Part shown: positions 43,302 to 53,794 of the stretch, piece after piece
How positions within the stretch are numbered: the stretch's first letter is position 1
Layout of the letters: every line of letters starts with the position of its first letter
DNA from: JBMNIZ01 sp050951405
GTDB lineage: Bacteria > Bacillota > DULZ01
Assembly: GCA_050951405.1 (NCBI GenBank)
Contig: JBMNIZ010000004.1
Coordinates: forward strand, 1 to 64,000
Direction: 5' to 3'
Length of the DNA stretch: 64,000 nucleotides
Position numbers and translations under genes: made by a program
The notes under the pieces: generated by a model
Database searches by the model: none
The model's input: only the letters and a program-made list of their open reading frames with translations
What the model was told of the DNA's origin: nothing

Positions 43302-45112
43302 CTAATCTTTGATGCTCAGGACTGCCATAAAAGCTTCCTGGGGAATTTCCACATTACCCAGCTGCTTCATCCGCCTTTTTCCTTCCTTCTGTTTCTCCAA
43401 GAGTTTCTTTTTCCTGGTAATGTCTCCCCCATAGCATTTATCCAACACATTCTTCCGTAAAGCTTTGACGGTTTCCCTGGCAATGACCTTATTGCCAATA
43501 GCCGCCTGGATGGGTACTTCAAACAACTGACGGGGTATTAGCTGCCGCAGTTTTTCCACCAGGGCCCGCCCGCGAAAATACGCTGCTTCCCTGTGAACAA
43601 TACAGGACAGCGCATCTACCGGCTCCCCGCTAATTAGAATGTCCAGCTTAACCAGATCGGAAACCTGATAACCTTTCAAATGATAATCAAGGGAGGCATA
43701 GCCTCTGGTCCTGGATTTAAGCTGATCAAAAAAGTCATAAATGATTTCACTCAAGGGCAGAGAATAAGTTAATACCACCCGGATCGGCGTGATATACTCC
43801 AAATTTTCATAAATACCCCTTTTTTCTTGGCAGAGTTCCATGACCGTTCCCACAAAATCGGCGGGAACCATGATGGTAGCCTGGACAAAAGGTTCTTCCA
43901 CAGTTTGAATATGCTGCACCGCCGGCAGATTGGCCGGATTATCCACATAAAGAACCTGGCCGTCTGTTTTTGTTACCCGGTAAATCACGCTGGGAGCAGT
44001 GGTGATTAGGTTTAAACAGTATTCCCTTTCCAGTCTTTCTTGAATAATCTCCATATGCAGCAAACCCAGAAAACCGCAACGAAAACCAAATCCCAGGGCT
44101 GAGGAAGTCTCCGGCTCATAAGTCAATGAGGCATCGTTCAGCTTAAGTTTTTCCAGGGCATCCGCAGGTCCTCATAATCATTGGTCTCGACAGGATACAA
44201 ACCACAAAAGACCATGGGCTGTACTTTGGTGTAGCCGGGCAAAGGCTCCACCGCTCCCTGGTGAGCGGTGGTGATGGTATCTCCCACCCGGGTATCTTTC
44301 ACATTTTTGATGCTGGCGGTAAGAAAACCTACTTCACCGGCAGACAGGGTCTCCACCAGCTCCATTGACGGAGTAAAGACCCCCACTTCATTGACTTCAA
44401 AGCTTTTCCCCGTGGCCATCATTTGAATTTCCATGCCTTTTTTGATCTGGCCTTCCACCACACGGATATAGGGAATCGCTCCTTTATAACTATCGAAATG
44501 GGAATCGAAAATCAAAGCCCTGAGAGGCGCTTCCCGGCTGCCGGCCGGTGGGGGAATCCTTTTAACAATGGCATCCAATATCTCCTGAACCCCTTCCCCG
44601 GTTTTGGCGGAAGCCAGGATGACCTCTTCTCCGTCCAGCCCGATGATTTCCTCCAGCTCTTTTTTAATTCTCTCCGGCTCAGCATTGGGCAGGTCGATCT
44701 TATTGATCACAGGTATAATTTCCAAGTTGTGTTCCAGGGCCAGATACACATTGGCCAGGGTTTGAGCTTCAATACCTTGGGTGGCATCCACAAGCAAAAG
44801 AGCTCCTTCGCAAGCCGCCAGGCTCCTGGACACCTCGTAGGAAAAATCCACATGTCCCGGAGTATCAATCAGATTTAAAGTATAAATTTCTCCTTCCAGA
44901 TGCCGATAATGAAGGCGCACCGCTTTCAGCTTGATGGTAATGCCTCGTTCCTTTTCCAAATCCATCTGATCTAACAGCTGGGCGGACATCTCCCTCTGAC
45001 TAACGGCACCGGTATATTCTAAAAGGCGATCGGCCATGGTCGACTTGCCATGATCAATGTGAGCAATGATACAAAAATTGCGGATTGTCTCTTGTCTTGC
45101 TGCGCCGGTCAT
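43302..45112 (-). pseudogene. lepA: elongation factor 4 LepA (single frameshift)
   Basis: A ribosome back-translocating GTPase. Start ATG 45112 after GAGGAGG. G1 AHIDHGKST, G3 DTPGHVDF, and NKIDLPNA are intact, as are domain II, the LepA-specific C-terminus and the end MKQLGNVEIPQEAFMAVLSIKD. A missing G near 44160 shifts the frame within EDLRDALEKLKLND; adding it restores one continuous protein of normal length (about 603 residues). The break is almost certainly a sequence error. Confidence 0.92.
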
Positions 45113-45231
45113 CTTAACCTCCTCTATAACCTCTATAACCACAAATCCAAAAGGATTACTGCGTCGAATAATAATTATAACAAATAATTGGGACAGTGTC
45201 AGTAAGACCGCCTAGGCAAATTTCCACCGGT

Positions 45232-46832
45232 TCAGCCTGTCCTCCTGATCTTTTTCAGCAGGATATTCCAAACCATTTCCGCTTCTTCCATTTTAAATAA
45301 CAGGGATAAAACACTGTAGAGAACTAGCCCTGTAATCACGGACAGGCTGACCTGCACCAGCTGTCCCCCCTTGGTGCTCACCCCGAAAACCAATTCCGTC
45401 CAACCGGCAATCCAGTAGAGAACAATCCCCATCAGAACTGAAGCTGTAAAGCTTTTGGCAAAAGAAACAGCTATCCTTCCTCCATCAATACTGCCCAATT
45501 TTTTGCGCAGAATCCAGAGAAGCAGTACCATGTTAAAAATCCCCGCCAGGGAATAGGCCAGCGCCAATCCCCCATGAGCCAAAGGCTTGATCAAAAGGAA
45601 GTTTAAAACCAGGTTTAAAATAATGGTCAATACGCCTACGGTGACAGGAGTGAGAGTATCCTGTAAAGCATAAAAAACCCTGCTGAGAAACTGGATGGCA
45701 GAATAAGCAAAAATGCCGATACTGTAAAAAAGCAAAGCGTAGAGCTGTAGCCTGGGTATTTTCCGCGGTAAACTTGCCCACCTGCAGCAAGAGGCGGATA
45801 ATCGGCACTCTCAGAACAATGAGACCGGCCGTGGCAGGCAGGGCAACAAAAAAAATGGAGCGAAGACCCAAGGACATGGCCCGGCGAAACTCCCGGATTT
45901 CTTTTCTGGCCGCGTATTCGGTCAGAGGTAGGGAAAACAGCCACTGCAATAGCAATGGCAAAAACGCCAATAGGCAACTGCATCAAACGCTGTCCCGTCC
46001 TCAAGGCGGCCACCATCCCCGGGGGCAGTCCCGAAGCCAGGTTTTGGTTGACAAAAAGATTGATCTGGGCTACCGATAGACCCACCAGGACCGGTAACAT
46101 CAATTTTATTAGCCTTTGTACTCCCGGATGACGAAAATTAAAGGAAAATCTGTAGCGCAACCCTACCCGGAGCAAGGCTGGCAGTTGCACAGCGAAATTA
46201 AGAATGGCGCCGGCTACAACCCCGAAGGAAAAACCGGCAATGCCGAACCTTTGCGCCATAGCAAGAGCCCGACCACAATAATCCCCAGATTGTAAAGCAC
46301 GGAGCCCATGGCCGGGGCGGCAAAGTGCTTGTAGGAGTTCAAGATGCCCATGGAAATGCCGCTGAAAAGCCATGAAAACGACCTGGATGAACATAATCCG
46401 GGTCAGGTACACAGTGAGCTCCCAGGCTCTCCGGGGCAAAGCCCGGCACCAGCAGACTTGATCAACTGGGGGGTAAAAACAACGCCCACTCCAATTCCCT
46501 ACTGCCATCAGCACCAAAATCAGATTGAAAACGATACTGGCCACTTCCCAGGCCTCTTCTTCTCTTTTGGTGGCAATGTAGCTGGAGAAAACCGGGATGA
46601 ATGCCGAACTCAGGGCACCTCCCACCAACAGCATGTACAAAAAGTCGGGAACAGAAAAAGCGGCATTATAGGCATCGGTGATCCGGTTTTGGCCAAAGGT
46701 AGCGTAGATGACTAAATCCCGCGCATATCCCAAAACGCGGGAGACAACCATGGCCACCATAATCAAACCCGCCGCTTTGAGCCACTTTCTTTCCCCCGGA
46801 CAAGCAAAAAACCCCTTTCCCTTCAACCGCAT
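45232..46832 (-). pseudogene. murJ: lipid II flippase MurJ (frameshifted)
   Basis: MurJ moves lipid II across the membrane for cell-wall synthesis. The locus is about 530 codons long, the normal size, but uses all three frames. The N-terminus (RVLGYARDLVIYATFG, VPDFLYMLLVGGALSSAFIPVFS) is clear; shifts occur near 46490, 46410, 46340, 46265, 45960 and 45745, and the last segment (FSIG-type end, QFLSRVFYALQDTLTPVTVG) is again in frame. Either several indel errors or a decaying gene. The many conserved blocks in between favour errors. Confidence 0.85.
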
Positions 46833-46839
46833 GGCTAAA

Positions 46840-46965
46840 TTATACCATTTCAGAAATGATCCGCAACCGGGCCGGCTCCATCTCCAGTATTTTTCCCCGT
46901 AAGTTCTCCGTGGCCCGCCTGAGATAATCGGCCCTATTTCGTAGCCACAAGTTCAGCTGCTTCAC
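46840..46965 (-). CDS. possible 41-residue ORF between murJ and the yqxA-position gene
   Basis: Starts with GTG 46965 and encodes a basic amphipathic peptide (KQLNLWLRNRADYLRRATE, then LRGKILEMEPARLRII). Codon-like composition looks protein-like, but no good ribosome-binding site is present and I know no family. Low confidence. Confidence 0.25.
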   Translation of the reverse strand: MKQLNLWLRNRADYLRRATENLRGKILEMEPARLRIISEMV

Positions 46966-46992
46966 TGGTCCAACTATCGCTTCCGGCGAATC

Positions 46993-47163
46993 CTAATAAT
47001 GGCCTAAGAAGCGAAGAACGGATCCCTCTCCCCCTCCTTCCAAGTAAAGCATTTGCGGGTAAGGGACATCGACGGCTTGATTGATCCCGTCCAGGGCTGA
47101 TTGCAAACCAATGACTACCACGACAATCATCAAAAGAAAGAGCACCTTCATGGGTAAAGTCAA
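46993..47163 (-). CDS. small membrane protein in the yqxA position
   Basis: 56 residues from TTG 47163 (AAGGAG nine bases upstream), though an ATG at 47184 is possible. One transmembrane helix (residues 4-22, VLFLLMIVVVVIGL) followed by a polar segment with NQAVDVPYPQMLYLEGG. It sits between spoIIP and murJ/lepA, where Bacillus has yqxA (DUF3679). The size is half that of YqxA, so homology is unproven. Sporulation link by neighbourhood only. Confidence 0.5.
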   Translation of the reverse strand: MTLPMKVLFLLMIVVVVIGLQSALDGINQAVDVPYPQMLYLEGGGEGSVLRFLGHY

Positions 47164-47293
47164 ATGCAACATCTCCTTCCGCATTAATTGACAGCGTCCT
47201 TTATAGACTTGCCAGCCTGCACAAAAAAATAGAAGCCTGACTTTCTCCCTTTCGGAGTCAAAGTCAAGCTTCAATATCTTATTGGATAAATGA

Positions 47294-48379
47294 TTACAGA
47301 AGTTCTGCGATAACCCTGGCAAATAGTTCTATAGCATAAAGTGCCTCTTCCAGTCTGTTCCGATCGCTCCCCACTTCGATCAGCAGGGAATGGGGATGTA
47401 AATGCTGGTTATACCGGCCACTCTGCACTCGATAACCTAGAGACAGACCGGGAAACAGTTCTTCCATTTTTTCTGTAACCGTCTTGGCAAAATCACGGTT
47501 TTTCGTCCAATTGGGATGGTTTAGACGAGCATCACTTCCCACAATCAGCCTGATCCTGGCTGACTTTTTCCCATTAATGTTTACTGTCTGAGCTTCCGGC
47601 TGCCCTGCATCCCGGTGCACATCAATGACAATTTGGGCTTTAGGATGCTCTTGGAGAAGCTTTTTCAATGTGGCTTCCGAATTACCATAAGACTTTTCAA
47701 ACTTTGGGTAATCATGAATTGTTTCAGAGCGGGCTGTGGCGATTCCATACTGGTTTTTTAGAATCGCCTCCAGGTGAGAGGCAACCTTAACCACACCTGC
47801 ATTTTCCCCCTCAAGTTTGCTTTTCCCATCTGTTGGAGCATAGGTTTCGGCGTTGTGAGTATTATAAATAATCAACTGTGCCCCGGTGAGAGGTGGTTCT
47901 GTTTTTGGCGGCTGGGACTTTTCCGCCACTTCCGGGGATTCCTCTTCAATAAACCCGGGAAATTCAACCAGGGCCTCGTCCTCAAAAAAATCATCATTGT
48001 CCCGGGACGCTGCCATTACCTCCAAAGCCCCCAACGCCGATAACCCCGGACTGAAAAAACTCTTGGGATCATGCAAGTTAATATTAAAAAAAGCATAAGT
48101 AGCCTTTTCCAATAGACCTGAATTCTGCCTTTCAGGGTCATGGCCTGAGATGATGGGCATGGCCAGTGCCATTATATTTTTGTAGGTGGAAACGTCCACT
48201 CCTAGAAAATCTGACAATTCTTTCCAGATTTCACCGGGCATTTCATCCTGGGCAGAAAGGTCCTGTTCCTTCCCTGGTCCCAGAGCCAATTGTGCCACAA
48301 TAATGACCAAAAGAACTACAAATGTGAATATGCCTGTATTTCTTAACGTAGATGTTTTTTTCCGCCACCGGATTCGCAC
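47294..48379 (-). CDS. spoIIP: stage II sporulation protein P
   Basis: A peptidoglycan amidase/endopeptidase in the DMP engulfment machine with SpoIID and SpoIIM. 361 residues, GTG start after AAGGGGGG. One N-terminal transmembrane helix (about 16-33), a variable linker, and the C-terminal catalytic domain starting at LIIYNTHNAETYAP with His in IYNTHNAE, the Glu region and VIDVHRDAG, ending in LLIEVGSDRN. This makes the organism a likely endospore former. Confidence 0.95.
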   Translation of the reverse strand: MRIRWRKKTSTLRNTGIFTFVVLLVIIVAQLALGPGKEQDLSAQDEMPGEIWKELSDFLGVDVSTYKNIMALAMPIISGHDPERQNSGLLEKATYAFFNINLHDPKSFFSPGLSALGALEVMAASRDNDDFFEDEALVEFPGFIEEESPEVAEKSQPPKTEPPLTGAQLIIYNTHNAETYAPTDGKSKLEGENAGVVKVASHLEAILKNQYGIATARSETIHDYPKFEKSYGNSEATLKKLLQEHPKAQIVIDVHRDAGQPEAQTVNINGKKSARIRLIVGSDARLNHPNWTKNRDFAKTVTEKMEELFPGLSLGYRVQSGRYNQHLHPHSLLIEVGSDRNRLEEALYAIELFARVIAELL

Positions 48380-48437
48380 CAGTATGTCCCCCCTTTCAAC
48401 CCATGCTTATGCTGGAAAAGGGAGTAATATACCGGAA

Positions 48438-48475
48438 GAAAAACAGCCCCCCGGAAAGACTGCTCCGGAGGGCTA
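48438..48475 (-). terminator. terminator downstream of the holin-like gene
   Basis: Minus-strand hairpin AGCCCTCCGGA/TCCGGGGGGCT (48445-48474) followed by GTTTTTC. Confidence 0.75.
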
Positions 48476-48478
48476 TTC

Positions 48479-48820
48479 TTAGCGTAACTCTGTAGGTACA
48501 AATGCATCAATAACGCCGATGACCAGGGCTGCAAGCAAGGCCCCTAGAATATTGACACTTAAAAATGACGGAACTATAAATTGAGCTACATAAATAACTA
48601 CTGCTGCTGTAATAAAACCTACAATACCACGGCCTTGAGGGGATACCTTCTTCCCCAGAACCGCTTCAACAATATAGCCCAAAATAGCAATAACCACCGC
48701 TGCTATCAGGGCACCGGTAAAGCCTCTGACTGTGATCCCGGGCAACAACCAGCCGATCAACATCAATACCAGGGCCGAAACAACAAAACGGACAATGGTG
48801 CCCAGTATTTTCCCATCCAT
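48479..48820 (-). CDS. phage holin-like family membrane protein (YvlD type)
   Basis: 113 residues with four hydrophobic helices and the family pattern LIGWLLPGITVRGFTGAL and LGALLAALVIGVIDAF. This is the Phage_holin_4_2 family, common in bacterial chromosomes outside phages; YvlD of Bacillus belongs to it, and the lysis role is not shown for these. The start ATG 48820 follows AGGAGG. It is single, with its own terminator, and diverges from rpsT. Confidence 0.85.
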   Translation of the reverse strand: MDGKILGTIVRFVVSALVLMLIGWLLPGITVRGFTGALIAAVVIAILGYIVEAVLGKKVSPQGRGIVGFITAAVVIYVAQFIVPSFLSVNILGALLAALVIGVIDAFVPTELR

Positions 48821-48951
48821 CTTTCCTCACCTCCTTTTTCCCAGTCTTACCAGATAGTCTCCCCAAAAAGAACAGGGTTATACAAAAAACGGTAAACTTC
48901 CCCAGCAAAGACTGGAAAAGGCAGGAGAAAAATGAAAAAGTATTATTAGCC

Positions 48952-48980
48952 TTGATTTACCAGAGGTGACATGCTAGAAT
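48952..48980 (+). promoter_or_regulatory. promoter of rpsT
   Basis: TTGATT (48952-48957), 17-base spacer, TAGAAT (48975-48980), about 60 bases before rpsT. Confidence 0.75.
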
Positions 48981-49038
48981 TAGGGTTGTTACTCATATGA
49001 GTTCAAACCAGCCCTGACATTAGGAGGTGACAAAGGAA

Positions 49039-49320
49039 GTGCCCAATATTAAATCTGCTATAAAAAGAGTGGAGCTGATAAGGAAACGTACCGCCATTAA
49101 TACTGCTCGAAAATCCGCTATGAGAACAGCCATCAAACGCTTCGAGCAAAGCCTGACCACAGATAAACCAGAAGTAGCCAGGATCCAGCTGCAAAAAGCC
49201 ATCAAGACCATCGATACCATGTCGCAAAAGGGCTTGATCCATAAAAACAATGCAGCCAGGAAAAAATCCTCGCTGCAGAAGAAATTCAACCGGGTCATCA
49301 GCAGTCAAGAAGGCCAGTAG
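49039..49320 (+). CDS. rpsT: 30S ribosomal protein bS20
   Basis: 93 residues from GTG 49039, giving the classic N-terminus PNIKSAIKR; GGAGGTGAC lies upstream. A basic three-helix protein binding 16S rRNA early in assembly. One of few plus-strand housekeeping genes, oriented against holA as in Bacillus. It has its own promoter and terminator. Confidence 0.96.
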   Translation: MPNIKSAIKRVELIRKRTAINTARKSAMRTAIKRFEQSLTTDKPEVARIQLQKAIKTIDTMSQKGLIHKNNAARKKSSLQKKFNRVISSQEGQ

Positions 49321-49331
49321 CGGCCTTTTTT
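49310..49331 (+). terminator. terminator of rpsT
   Basis: AAGGCC-(6)-GGCCTT followed by TTTT, overlapping the last rpsT codons. Confidence 0.8.
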
Positions 49332-49343
49332 GCTTATTGCCAT

Positions 49344-50354
49344 TTAAGGAAGGCAAATCTCCATCAAAGTCTTTTCGAAAAGAGTGGCCGGTTCCCCTTG
49401 CCCCGTTTTCATGCGCCACATCCAATCGCCAACAGCTTTCTCCATGGCCTCGATTAAGCTCTTCCCTCTGAAAATTCTCCCACCTGTTTCAAAGGCCTGA
49501 AGGGCCGCAAACTGTTTGGCCCCCATTTCCCGCCCCAATTGACCAGGGGGGCATCCTTTTTCACGCTTAACAGACCGGCCTGCAGAATCAGGCGCAACTG
49601 CCTGGTCAGCATCGCCAGAACATAAAGCTCTTCTCTGACCCCAGTCCAGCAGTTTTCTCAGCTCCACCACGGCCGTACCGAATTCTTTCCGGCCAAGAGC
49701 ATCGGTCAAAGCAAAAATATTTGCTTCGTCAGAGAAACTGGTCACCGCTAAAACATCCGCCAAGTTGATTTGGGACCTTTTCCCCACAAACAGCTCCAGC
49801 TTCTCCAACTCCGCCACAAGGCTTTCCAGGGAACCTGCAAACTTATCCAGAAGATATTCCTGGGCCTGGTAGTCCATTTTCTTGCCCCGCTTTGCCAGCC
49901 ATTCCCTGATAAAATAGACCTTTTCCCGTCCTTTTTTGGGAGAAGAAGTTTTGAGCACAATCCCATTTTTGGCTAATATTTTATATGGCCGGCGCCGGGC
50001 ATCAACTTGATCGCCAGCCAAAAAAACAAGACAGGTGGTGGGCGAAGGATTCTCCAGATAAGCAAGAAGCAGTTCTTCTTCATCCGTCCCCTCAAACCAA
50101 GGGGCATTCTTGACCACTACTAATCTTTTCTCGCTAAAAACAGGCAGGGTATTGGCTGCATTGATCACCTCTTCCAGGCTAACCGTGTCCCCGTCAAAGA
50201 GAGCATAGTTAAAATCTCTTAAAGACCCCTGGAGAAGCTGTTCCTCCAGCAAACGAACCAGATGGCGGGCCAAAAAAGCCTCTTCCCCAAAAAATAGATA
50301 AAGAGGCGCAACCTGTCCGCGGCGGATCTGGTTTTGCACTTGTTGGTAATCCAT
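49344..50354 (-). CDS. holA: DNA polymerase III delta subunit HolA (two compensating frameshifts)
   Basis: The clamp-loader subunit that opens the sliding clamp. 336 codons in all. N-terminal AAA+ part (VAPLYLFFGEEAFLARHLVRLLEE), middle and C-terminal domains are recognised, but between about 49640 and 49555 the listed frame reads unrelated residues, while the neighbouring frame reads EELYVLAMLTRQLRLILQAG, the expected HolA core. A one-base shift at each side (one at a C-run near 49548) explains it. The gene is otherwise complete. Confidence 0.9.
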   Translation of the reverse strand: MDYQQVQNQIRRGQVAPLYLFFGEEAFLARHLVRLLEEQLLQGSLRDFNYALFDGDTVSLEEVINAANTLPVFSEKRLVVVKNAPWFEGTDEEELLLAYLENPSPTTCLVFLAGDQVDARRRPYKILAKNGIVLKTSSPKKGREKVYFIREWLAKRGKKMDYQAQEYLLDKFAGSLESLVAELEKLELFVGKRSQINLADVLAVTSFSDEANIFALTDALGRKEFGTAVVELRKLLDWGQRRALCSGDADQAVAPDSAGRSVKREKGCPPGQLGREMGAKQFAALQAFETGGRIFRGKSLIEAMEKAVGDWMWRMKTGQGEPATLFEKTLMEICLP

Positions 50355-50545
50355 GGGCAGGACCTCCCTGTTTCCCTATTGGCATCTATCTTATTTTACC
50401 ATTGATTTCAGCCACAGGCATTTCTTTATTTCTCAGACCTTCCCTCAACAAGACCCCATCTATCCATATTCAGCATATTCAAGGGAAAACAAGCAGCGGA
50501 TAGATGAGAGAGTGGCTTTTCCGGGGAAACCCTAGTAAAGAAATA

Positions 50546-52885
50546 TTATTCTTCCCTAAGAAATTTTTCCACCCTTATTCTTTCTCCATCGGAAAAAACC
50601 GTAACTGCTCCGTCCCGGTCCGTTCGATAGAGAGGGGTATTGGTTTCCTCCCAGTAACTGATGACCTCTGGCGCCGGGTGACCAAAACTGTTGCGGCCAA
50701 CGGAAACTACCACCGCTTCCGGCTGAAGCAAATCCAGAAATGGAACATAAAAACCGGTCCTGCTCCCATGATGGGGGAATTTAAAAACCGTAACCTGCCG
50801 GACGAGATCTTTGTCCACTAAATATTCAAGAGCTTCTTCTTCCAGATCCCCGGCGAAAAGGAATTCCGTGGTACCATAGATCAGTCTTATTGCCAGGGAA
50901 TGGTTATTATCCGGGGAACTGGTAAAAACCGGGTTTTCATCCGGCGGGTTGAGTATTTCCATGACCAAACCATCTTCCAGGCGCAGCAAATCCCCTGCCT
51001 TGACTTCTACCAGCCGGCAGCCCTTTTTCTCCGCCAGGGGCAAGAATGTTTCATAACCCTCAGCAAATAACCCCGGAGGAGGAAGGATGACCGCCCTCAC
51101 AGGCAAATGAAGTAACACATCCTCCAGGCCTTGCAGGTGATCCAGATCCGGATGGCTGCTGATAAGAAAATCCACCCGGTAAATGCCCCGTCTCTGTAAA
51201 TAGGGTATGATCCTATCCCTGCCCACCCGAAAATTCCCCTCTCCCAGGTGACTACCTCCCCCGTCTAAAAGACAGGTGCGTCCTCGGGGAGTCCTGATCA
51301 AGATGGCATCTCCCTGTCCCACATCCAAAAAAACCACTTCCAAAGGTTTAGGGGAAAACTGCTGCCAGCCCAGAAAGAGAAAGACGAGAAGAAGAATTAG
51401 TGCCATACCTCGTCGCCCCAGATGGGGATATTTCTCTCTCCAAGCCTGGTTCAACTGCCACTCCCGCAAAAAAACGGTTACGAGATAATAAAAAAGAATC
51501 AAGCCCAGGGAAGGGGTAGCCACCATCAGAGAACTACCCGGCCACTTACTTACAGGTGACAGCACCGTCAGCATGAAGTCCAGCACCGCTCCTAGAGAGG
51601 CCAGAAGCCAAATGGACAGAAAAGGCAGCGCCCAGAGAAAGATCAGGGAAAAAAGCCCTCCTATTACCACCAAGCCGGCCAGGGGGACAACCAGCACATT
51701 GACGAGGACACCAATGATGGATACAAGATTGAAATATAAGGCCGTCAGAGGTAAAGCCGCTATCTGAGCTGCCAGAGGAACAATGAGCGCAGGCCGCCAA
51801 GAGGGAAGACCCGACAAGCATTTTTCCAGCAGAGGGTAATAGTAGACCAAACCCCAGGTAGTGAGGAAGGAAAGCTGGAAACCGCTTTGAAACAGATAAT
51901 GGGGATTAAATAAAAGCAGAATCAAAGCTGCGGCAGCTAAAGCCGTATAAAAATCCCTTTCCCTCCCCACCAGATGGCCCAAAAGAACCATGGTGGCCAT
52001 CAAAGAAGCCCGCAAAACCGAAGGCGAAAATCCTGTCAGCGCAGAATAAAAAACAAGAAGAAACAATGTGAGGAAAAAACCGCTGCGCAGCCGGAGATGG
52101 AACAAGCGGCGGCAGGCTTCTATTGCCGCCACCAGAAACCCCACATGTAAACCCGATACAGCCATAAGATGGATAATTCCCAGGGAAAGGAAGGTTTCTT
52201 TGACTTCCTTTTCCAGAGCGGACTTATCTCCAAAAACCAAAGCACGCGCCACGGCCGCTGTTCTGGGGGACATGGCCTCCACAAACGCTCCTTCCGCCTT
52301 TTCCCTCACCCGGAAAACCGCCGCCAGAGGGTGTCTATCGGAACCCTTTTCCAGGAGTACCAGCTGCCGAGGAAAGACAGCCTGCCCCAGGATGCCTTGC
52401 TGCCTGAGATATGCCCGATAATCAAATTCTCCGGGATTGCGAGCAGTGGGAGGCGGTGAAATTTTTCCTCGGACAAGGAGTTTATCACCATAACCGTAAG
52501 CAAAGGACCCTTCCCCTTCCTCTAAGAGCAATTGGATTCTGGCGCCACTTTCCAGCAAAAGCTCATAGAGCAAATTATTGCCGCTTTTGACCGGTCCTTT
52601 CCGGACTAAAGCTCTCATCTCCCTTTCCAGATCCCAGTCCATTCCTTGAATCCGGCTGGCAAGCAACTCCTCCTGCCAACCATAGCGAAAAGCACCCAAG
52701 ACAGCAAAAGCCGCAATTAAAAACCAAACAGACATGGGCTTGTTTCTCTGGAAAGCCAGGAACCAGCCCAGGAGCAAGCAGAGTATTATAACCAGAAGCA
52801 GGGGCAAGGGGAGAGAAAAATATAGGCCGGCCAATATTCCGGCTATATAACTTAAACAGATCCAAACTATTGCCCTTGGCTTCAT
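50546..52885 (-). CDS. comEC: DNA uptake channel ComEC/Rec2
   Basis: The membrane channel for single-stranded DNA import during transformation. 779 residues: N-terminal helices and DUF4131 with OB fold (1-190), Competence domain with about seven helices (MAVSGLHVGFL at 240), and a C-terminal metallo-beta-lactamase-like domain (DVGQGDAILIRTPRG, SHPDLDHLQGLED, FPHHGSRTG) that may degrade the other strand. Directly follows comEA with a 10-base gap. Confidence 0.94.
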   Translation of the reverse strand: MKPRAIVWICLSYIAGILAGLYFSLPLPLLLVIILCLLLGWFLAFQRNKPMSVWFLIAAFAVLGAFRYGWQEELLASRIQGMDWDLEREMRALVRKGPVKSGNNLLYELLLESGARIQLLLEEGEGSFAYGYGDKLLVRGKISPPPTARNPGEFDYRAYLRQQGILGQAVFPRQLVLLEKGSDRHPLAAVFRVREKAEGAFVEAMSPRTAAVARALVFGDKSALEKEVKETFLSLGIIHLMAVSGLHVGFLVAAIEACRRLFHLRLRSGFFLTLFLLVFYSALTGFSPSVLRASLMATMVLLGHLVGRERDFYTALAAAALILLLFNPHYLFQSGFQLSFLTTWGLVYYYPLLEKCLSGLPSWRPALIVPLAAQIAALPLTALYFNLVSIIGVLVNVLVVPLAGLVVIGGLFSLIFLWALPFLSIWLLASLGAVLDFMLTVLSPVSKWPGSSLMVATPSLGLILFYYLVTVFLREWQLNQAWREKYPHLGRRGMALILLLVFLFLGWQQFSPKPLEVVFLDVGQGDAILIRTPRGRTCLLDGGGSHLGEGNFRVGRDRIIPYLQRRGIYRVDFLISSHPDLDHLQGLEDVLLHLPVRAVILPPPGLFAEGYETFLPLAEKKGCRLVEVKAGDLLRLEDGLVMEILNPPDENPVFTSSPDNNHSLAIRLIYGTTEFLFAGDLEEEALEYLVDKDLVRQVTVFKFPHHGSRTGFYVPFLDLLQPEAVVVSVGRNSFGHPAPEVISYWEETNTPLYRTDRDGAVTVFSDGERIRVEKFLREE

Positions 52886-52895
52886 GGCTTCCCGG

Positions 52896-53492
52896 TCAAT
52901 AGCTAATATGGGATTCCAGGTCCTTGAATTTTTTCTCGCCGATACCGGATACCTTTTTCAAGCCTTCTAGAGAAGTAAAAGGCCCGTGTTCTTCCCGGTA
53001 AGCAACGATACGATCGGCCAGGACAGGACCGATGCCGGGCAGCTTGCTTAATTCAGCGGCCCCCGCCGTATTGATATTCACCTTTCCCCCTTCTCCCCGG
53101 CCGGAAAAATCCGCTCCCGGTCCCGCCTGTAACTCTTCCCCAATCCGAGGGACATAGATTTTTTGCTCATCCCGCAAGGAGGAAGCCAGGTTCAATGCAT
53201 CCAGGTCCGCCTCCGCCAATGGAACGGCTTTTCTCACTGCATCTTCTACCCGTGGCTTCCCCCGGAAGCTGTAAACCCCGGGATGCTGCACCGCTCCCGC
53301 CACATGGATAGTTATTTCCCTTTCCGGCTCCACCGGCACTGCCACGGGATTAACTTCTTCTTTTCGCTCAATAATGACCGGTTCCGGCAACTGCTGTTTC
53401 ATACGCCAACCGCCATAGACTACGCCACCGCCGAAAGTGAAGGCCAAAAGAACTATGGCCAACACAATTTGAGACTGCCGGGAAATTTCCAT
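52896..53492 (-). CDS. comEA: DNA-binding competence protein ComEA
   Basis: A membrane-anchored receptor for incoming DNA. 198 residues: one N-terminal helix (about 10-28), an SLBB-like domain (ITIHVAGAVQHPGVYSF), and a C-terminal helix-hairpin-helix pair (VNINTAGAAELSKLPGIG, RIVAYREEHGPF) that binds DNA. Paired with comEC. The late-competence comEB gene is not between them. The 300 bases upstream (53493-53794) hold an AT-rich stretch without a clear promoter except for the small gene at 53795. Confidence 0.94.
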   Translation of the reverse strand: MEISRQSQIVLAIVLLAFTFGGGVVYGGWRMKQQLPEPVIIERKEEVNPVAVPVEPEREITIHVAGAVQHPGVYSFRGKPRVEDAVRKAVPLAEADLDALNLASSLRDEQKIYVPRIGEELQAGPGADFSGRGEGGKVNINTAGAAELSKLPGIGPVLADRIVAYREEHGPFTSLEGLKKVSGIGEKKFKDLESHISY

Positions 53493-53794
53493 AAATGCGC
53501 CAACCTTCCCCTTATATTTTGTTCCAAAAGCAAAAAGAATACAAAAAAGATAGACAATTCATAAAATTATATTTCTTCATCAGCCTAGTTTTTCCTGCCT
53601 TTTCATCTAAGGAAGGAATCCCAACCGCTGAAAATTACCCCTGCCACATTTTTACGGTAGCAAATCCCCCTCAATCTCAATAGTATATATTAACTTAAAT
53701 GGCCAAGAAATAAAGGAGGGTATTCCAACAGTCAAACAAAAAGCTTAAAAAAACAAATTCCTTGGAAATAATTGCTAAAAGGAGGGAAACCGGA

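Noticed and set aside
45636..46832. A novel fusion protein in the murJ region (398-codon frame)
   Set aside because: The odd stretches within it are out-of-frame MurJ sequence; conserved MurJ blocks continue in the other frames.
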